A stretch of 64,000 nt of DNA from Clarkia xantiana subsp. parviflora. Lineage: Eukaryota > Streptophyta > Magnoliopsida > Myrtales > Onagraceae. The notes under the pieces are model-generated. The model made no database searches and was not told where the DNA came from. It saw only the letters and a list, made by a program, of their open reading frames with translations. The translations under genes were made by a program, and so were the position numbers. Location: the NCBI GenBank assembly GCA_036873135.1, contig JAPTYO010000002.1, forward strand, positions 41,035,452 through 41,099,451. The letters run 5' to 3'. Shown in pieces: positions 59,640-64,000 of the stretch (its first letter is position 1; each line of letters starts with the position of its first letter).

Positions 59640-59990
59640 GTCAAGCGGGACGGTTACAGTCTGCTCTCACAAGTCACCATTCAAGGATGAGTAGGACTGT
59701 TACAATCTGTTCCTACGAGTCAACTTCACGGCGAGTGGGATGGTTACAGTCTGTTCTCGCAAGTCACCATTCAAGGATGCGTAGGACTGTTACAGTCTGT
59801 TCCTACGAGTCAACTTCTCGGCGAGCGGGACGGTTACAGTCTGCTCTCGCAAGTCACCGTTCAAGGATGAGTAAGACTGTTACAGTCTGTTCCTACAAGT
59901 CAACTTCACGGCGAGCGGGACAGTTACATTCTGCAATCGCGAGTCATCACTCAAAGGATGAGTAGGACCGTTACAGTCTGTTCCTACAAG
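59640..59990 (+). repeat. Tandem repeat, about 97-bp units x3-4 (element X)
   Basis: Units combine GCGGGACGGTTACAGTCTGC, AAGTCACCATTCAAGGATGA and TAGGACTGTTACAGTCTGTT. Y has about one unit (37700-37800), so copy number differs between the families. Confidence 0.9.
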
Positions 59991-60069
59991 TCACAACCGA
60001 CAATCAGGATCTGAAGTTTTCCAGCTTCCTGAGAGTCAACCCCAACGAACGAAGCCTTAGTATTCAGCC

Positions 60070-60590
60070 TTCGAAGTCACGCCACTAGAGGCTCTTCTCC
60101 GATACACGCCACTAGAGGCTTTTTCCTTATCGCTCGCCACTGGAGGCATTATCGATTAAGGTTTTACTTTACTGCATGCCACTGGAGGCTTTTTCTTGTC
60201 GCTTGCCACTTGAGGCATCATCGATCAAGATTTTACTTTACTGCATGCCACTGGAGGCTTTACTTTCTGCACCGCCAACGGAGGCACCGCCAACAGGTGC
60301 ACCGCCAACCGAGGTTTTACTTTTCCGCACGCCACTGGAGGCTTTACTTTCTGCACTACCAATGGAGGCACCGCCAACAGGGGCACCGCCGACGGAGGTT
60401 CTGTTTTCTGCACTACCAATGGAGGCACCGCCAACAGGGGCACCGCCGACGGAGGTTCTATTTTCTGCACGACCAATGGAGGCACCGCCAACAGGGGCAC
60501 CGTCGACCAAGGCTTTACTTTTCTGCGCTACCAACGGAGGTACTGTCAACAGGGGCACCGCCAACAGAAGTTTAACTTTTTCGCATCGTT
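60070..60590 (+). repeat. Tandem repeat GCCACTGGAGGC / GGCACCGCCAACAGGGGCACC (element X)
   Basis: Units of about 60 bp around GGAGGCACCGCCAACAGGGG. Homologous to 38340-38640 in Y. Confidence 0.9.
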
Positions 60591-60726
60591 AATAAAGCCA
60601 AAGGTCACCTTGGAGACTTGAAGACCCGAAAGAAGATATACTTCCTAGCCAAAATTACTGTTTACTCGTCTTTGGACAAACCCCCTCGAATGCATTCTAC
60701 GGGAGTCCGTCCAAAGAGGGGCAAGC

Positions 60727-62144
60727 TGTAAACACCTAATTTTGGTACGTGCGACACGTATATAACATGTTAAAAATTTTTATGTGTAACGCGTTTAAAA
60801 ATGAAAATATTTAAATATGGAAGGTCACGGGATTCCAAAAAATAGGCTTAGTTTAAATTTGGATAGTGTAGATGCATTTAATATTTTGTAATATTCAGAA
60901 AATATATGATATATATTTATGGCAATATGCAATAAATATATATTCATAATTTTCGGAATTAATTAGTGTATATTAGGGAAAACATTGTTTTCCTAATTTT
61001 AGGTGTTAATATAGCTATAAAAGGAACCCTTGTCAATGTAAAAACACACAGAAAATTAACCATCAATAATATCACTATCAGATCTCGAAATTCGTGTAAA
61101 TTTGTCATGTAGTGTAAATTTTTTTTTTTCTTCTTCTTTCCCTCTCACACCGGTGGCTGCCCTGCCTACCAGAAACCGCCGCCCGACGTCGCCAGCGACC
61201 GGCGACCGGCCCGTCGCCTGGCCCTCCTCTCACCAGCTCCTCCACCGGCCACCACTCCAATCAGCCCCGAGACCGGCGATCGCCCCACGTTCCGCCCTCT
61301 CGCTTCGTTTCCGCCGGTGAACCCCTGCAGCCACCCACGACCACCTCTATCCTCGCCTGCGGCCACAGTCCGCCTCGTTATCGCCGGAATGGCCACCATG
61401 AGCCAGCTCGCCTGCTCACGCCGGAGTTCGCCATCAGAATCCCGACTCCGATTCAAGCCCAAGATTCACCTTCGACAGTGCCCACAACCTCGATCCTCGT
61501 TCCAGTCGACTCTTCCTGAGATCGTCATTGCTAATTTCGATCCATCCAGTCAACGGTCACCACGGTATCTAGCTTCGTCGTCACCTATCTGTTTTAGCTG
61601 CAAGATGACAAAACTGTAGCTTTTCATTCTTTTTATTATGCATTATTATATTCAGGCTGACTTTAGTAGCTTTGATTTGACTGCTCTAACCTTTTTACTT
61701 TATCATTTTACAATTCAATTGCTCTAAGTTTAATCAACTAACTAAATTAGTTTAATAACGTGTTTTAATTGAGCATGTTTCGGTAATTCTAGGGTCCTTA
61801 TGTTTTATTTTGTTAGGAATTGTATTTATGTTTAATAGTCTTTCAATTTAATTTTACTATTGTTAAATTAGATGAAGTAATATGTTTGTACAAAAATAAA
61901 GTGGCTATTTGTGAATTGAGTACCGAAAGGGCGTAGTTAAAAATATCATATTTTTTTAAATCGTAACAGAACCCCCGAACTCAAATTTCTGATCGTAGAT
62001 CTATTTTATACCTAGGCGTTTAATTCGTTCTTCACTTAGGTAATTTAGGATTCTAGTTAGCCTTAATTAACTAGTGGCGACTCTTTTCAAAATCCACGTT
62101 TTCAAAACGTATTTCGCCTTAGGTCGGATTTTTAGGGTCTGACA
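60727..62144 (+). repeat. 3' LTR of element X (1418 bp), uninterrupted
   Basis: TGTAAACACC..GGGTCTGACA after the PPT, followed by TSD gtacc. Shows the undisturbed sequence CAAGCCCAAGATTCACC at the site where Y inserted in the 5' LTR. Confidence 0.94.
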
Positions 62145-62149
62145 GTACC

Positions 62150-62227
62150 AATTCGGTACAAAAAAATACTAACGGTATGAACAGTGTAATTTGTGCAAAC
62201 ATGTGGTACCAAAAGGACCCTTAACCC
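62150..62227. mobile_element. Fold-back MULE alpha, right end
   Basis: AATTCGGTACAAAAAAATAC..AAAGGACCCTTAACCC is the inverted complement of the family start GGGTTAAAGGTCC. Separated from its left part (41688-42436) by element X. Confidence 0.92.
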
Positions 62228-62661
62228 TTTATTATAATTGCCCACGTAAATTTCCAAGAAAGTTGCAGACACCATGTTCAATGTTGCAGATACACTTACA
62301 AACACTAATTTATGTATTACGGACACAAGTGCTAAAATCTTCTATAACTTTGTAAAAATAAGTTCATCTCTTTCGGTAATCAGCAGTAAGAAACATGAAC
62401 ACCAAGAACAACTAATTTCAGTATTGCGGACATAAGTTGTAAAATATGCTCGACTTTGGTCAAAATTACATCCATTTGTTTCAGTAATTAGGAGGAAAAA
62501 ATATTAACACAAATAGTAACTAGTATAATATGCTCTAATTTACCAAAAAAAAATTCCAGGAAAGTTTCACGCACCATTACCAATGTTGCAACAGTTGTAG
62601 CACCAGTATCAGTATTGTAGATACAAGCAGAAAAATCTGTTCGAATTTGGTAAAAAATAAA
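62228..62661. repeat. Repeat R resumes (copy 3)
   Basis: TTTATTATAATTGCCCACGT matches the R phrase TTTACTATAATTGCCCACAA near 23375, showing that MULE alpha and everything inside it were inserted in R. Confidence 0.85.
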
Positions 62662-63194
62662 GGGTTAATAACTAAAAAACTGTCCAAGGTTTACCCTATG
62701 TTAAAATTAGGTGTCTGAAATTTGAAATGTTAAAATGGACCGTCTCAACTTTCATTTTTGTTGAAATTTGGTGTCTCGGTGTGATTACTTTAGATAAGTC
62801 AATTCCGACGAAACCGTCTGTCAAATTCGAGCTCTCATACACACTTCCTTCTCGTCATCTTGCCGAGACCGTCACCTAAAAAGTTGGTCACATTCGGGCT
62901 AGTAAATCTCGCTCTATTGTCCTTGGAAAATGGCTCCACACCACCCTTCTAGAAACTTTTTTTTTAATGTTCAATTTTTAGATGAAATTTGACGATTTTG
63001 TGAAAAGTAAAGAGTGATGGATTATGAGTGGGTTGGTGGGTTGATGAAAATGATTGAATGGAGATGAAAAGACGCACAGAGACACCAAATTTCAACAAAA
63101 ATGAAACTTGGGACAGTCCATTTTAACATTTCAAACTTCAGACACCTAATTTTAACATAGGGTAAACGTTGGACAGTTTTTTAGTTATTAACCC
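62662..63194. mobile_element. 533-bp MULE-MITE, copy 2
   Basis: GGGTTAATAACTAAAAAACT..AACCC with 9-bp TSD aaaaataaa (62653-62661 and 63195-63203). Same length as 9446-9978, with the interior in the opposite orientation. Confidence 0.95.
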
Positions 63195-63237
63195 AAAAAT
63201 AAATGAACACCAGCAGCAAACAGTATAATCTCTAATT

Positions 63238-63731
63238 TGTTGGATTTAGGGGATTAATACTACGGAAACAAAACCCTAGATACGTGCATGGTAACTAGTA
63301 CGCAGCAGAATAAGGTGCACATACCTATAATTTTCCTGTAGCCCAGGACCGTTGAGGGGAGTTCTCGATCCGCCGGACAGTTCCCGTAGAGGTTCCTGTT
63401 AGAGAAGCCCTTGGTGTTTCGGCCGAACTAGCTATATTATAGGGAGGAGGGTTTTCTTTTAATCTCGCCACTTAGGAAGAGAGAATTAGCATTAATAAAA
63501 CCTCCTAGGACTCCCTATTTATAGGAGGAGCAAAGTGGAAAGAGTCCACTTTACCCCTCACTAAAGTCGGCCGGCCACGTGTGTTTGGGAGGCCCAAAAT
63601 TGGGCCTCCCATGTCAATTGGGATTTTAGGCCTAGCCCAAAATCCCTAATATGACATTATCTAATTTCTTAGGTACGTGGACTTTATTAATGGGCTCCCA
63701 ATTACGGTGGCCCATTGGCCAAATGCTAACA
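63238..63731 (-). repeat. Copia solo LTR, candidate (494 bp)
   Basis: On the minus strand it begins TGTTAGCATTTGGCC and ends CCCTAAATCCAACA, with TATA CCTATAAATAGGGAG near 63510-63525. No TSD (taatt left, aaccc right), so one flank has probably been lost or exchanged. Confidence 0.6.
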
Positions 63732-64000
63732 AACCCTACTCGCCGGAATGGGAGGCGGGATCGTGCCCGAGATACGCGGAATATGGGCTAACCACCCCAA
63801 CGGTTCACCAGGTAACTGAGGTACCTCTCCGCCTATAAAAGGGCAGAGGTTACCACAGATCACATGACGTTTTGAGATACATACTTTGAGTTTGCTGCTT
63901 GCCAGTTCATACGAGATACTCATTTAAGCATCGAAGAGGGATTCTGGGTCATCGCCCGGTCTATCCCCTCTTGCAGGATTACGAGGAGCAAAGGAGCTCG
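63732..64000 (+). repeat. Tat-type LTR, partial, plus strand
   Basis: Sequence around GGTAACTGAGGTACCTCTCC, the TATA CCTATAAAAGGGC (63833) and GAGATACTCATTTAAGCATC matches the reverse complement of the LTR at 8086-8837, with visible divergence. Runs off the window; its U3 start is replaced by the copia LTR. Confidence 0.8.

Larger units (their letters stand above)
55788..60710 (+). other. Internal non-coding region of element X (after Z)
   Basis: Parallels the Y internal region: GC-rich leader block (55905-56095), A/T-run zone (56150-57250), shared blocks (57538-58620), A-run (58674-58770), then tandem arrays at 58790-59340, 59640-59990 and 60070-60590. No coding domain recognised. Confidence 0.8.
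42437..62144 (+). mobile_element. Element X: non-coding LTR element, complete, with nested Y, MULE beta and Z
   Basis: TSD gtacc at 42432-42436 and 62145-62149. 5' LTR 42437-46187 (split by solo LTR Y), PBS 46191-46208, internal region to 60726 (split by element Z), PPT 60711-60726, 3' LTR 60727-62144 (1418 bp). No gag or pol of its own. It is LARD-like and related to Y by LTR start, PBS, PPT and internal repeats. It depends on an autonomous relative, perhaps of the Tat/Ogre group judging by the PBS; that link is inference. Confidence 0.93.

Overview
This window is plant nuclear DNA made almost entirely of transposable elements, most likely from a repeat-rich heterochromatic region of a flowering plant. 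The evidence is Ty3/gypsy Tat-lineage and Ty1/copia coding remnants, LTRs with TG..CA ends, Mutator-like elements with 9-bp target site duplications (TSDs), a Helitron with a CTAG 3' end and hairpin, and a Tourist-like MITE with TAA TSDs. I found no host gene, rRNA, tRNA or CRISPR array. The species cannot be named from the sequence.

Layout. (1) 1-8837: a minus-strand Tat-lineage gypsy element. Its gag-pol is broken by four in-frame stops and one frameshift. It carries a spliced antisense ORF (aORF) and 3' tandem repeats, and its 3' LTR lies left of the window. (2) 9417-14622: a complete minus-strand Ty1/copia element with 5-bp TSDs. Its 3' LTR carries a 533-bp Mutator-like MITE. (3) About 15290-22900: two decayed copia elements, one per strand. 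(4) 22880-28196: non-coding, satellite-like repeat R, interrupted by a 1033-bp MULE and a fold-back MULE (alpha).

(5) 28197-62227: a deep nest. Fold-back MULE alpha was hit by non-coding LTR element X (TSD gtacc). The 5' LTR of X was hit by related element Y (TSD cccaa). The internal region of X was hit by element Z, which has a gag-like ORF only. A segment of about 14.24 kb then appears twice (25505-39748, and again from 39749), joined at 4 bp of microhomology. In the first copy Y is long (5' LTR, internal region, truncated 3' LTR) and its 5' LTR holds a 3416-bp Helitron. In the second copy Y is a solo LTR holding fold-back MULE beta. Each copy provides the empty site for the other's insertion. 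The solo LTR matches the 5' LTR of Y at its first part and the 3' LTR at a later site, as expected from LTR-LTR recombination.

(6) 62228-64000: more repeat R, a second copy of the 533-bp MULE, a copia solo LTR, and the start of a plus-strand Tat LTR related to the one at 8086-8837.

Nothing here works as a metabolic or host pathway. The readable biology is retrotransposon life-cycle parts (primer binding sites, polypurine tracts, LTR promoters, gag, protease, RT, RNase H, integrase) and the order of insertions: R, then MULE alpha, then X, then Y and Z, then duplication, then solo-LTR formation plus the Helitron and MULE beta. All comparisons were made by eye; divergence counts are approximate.
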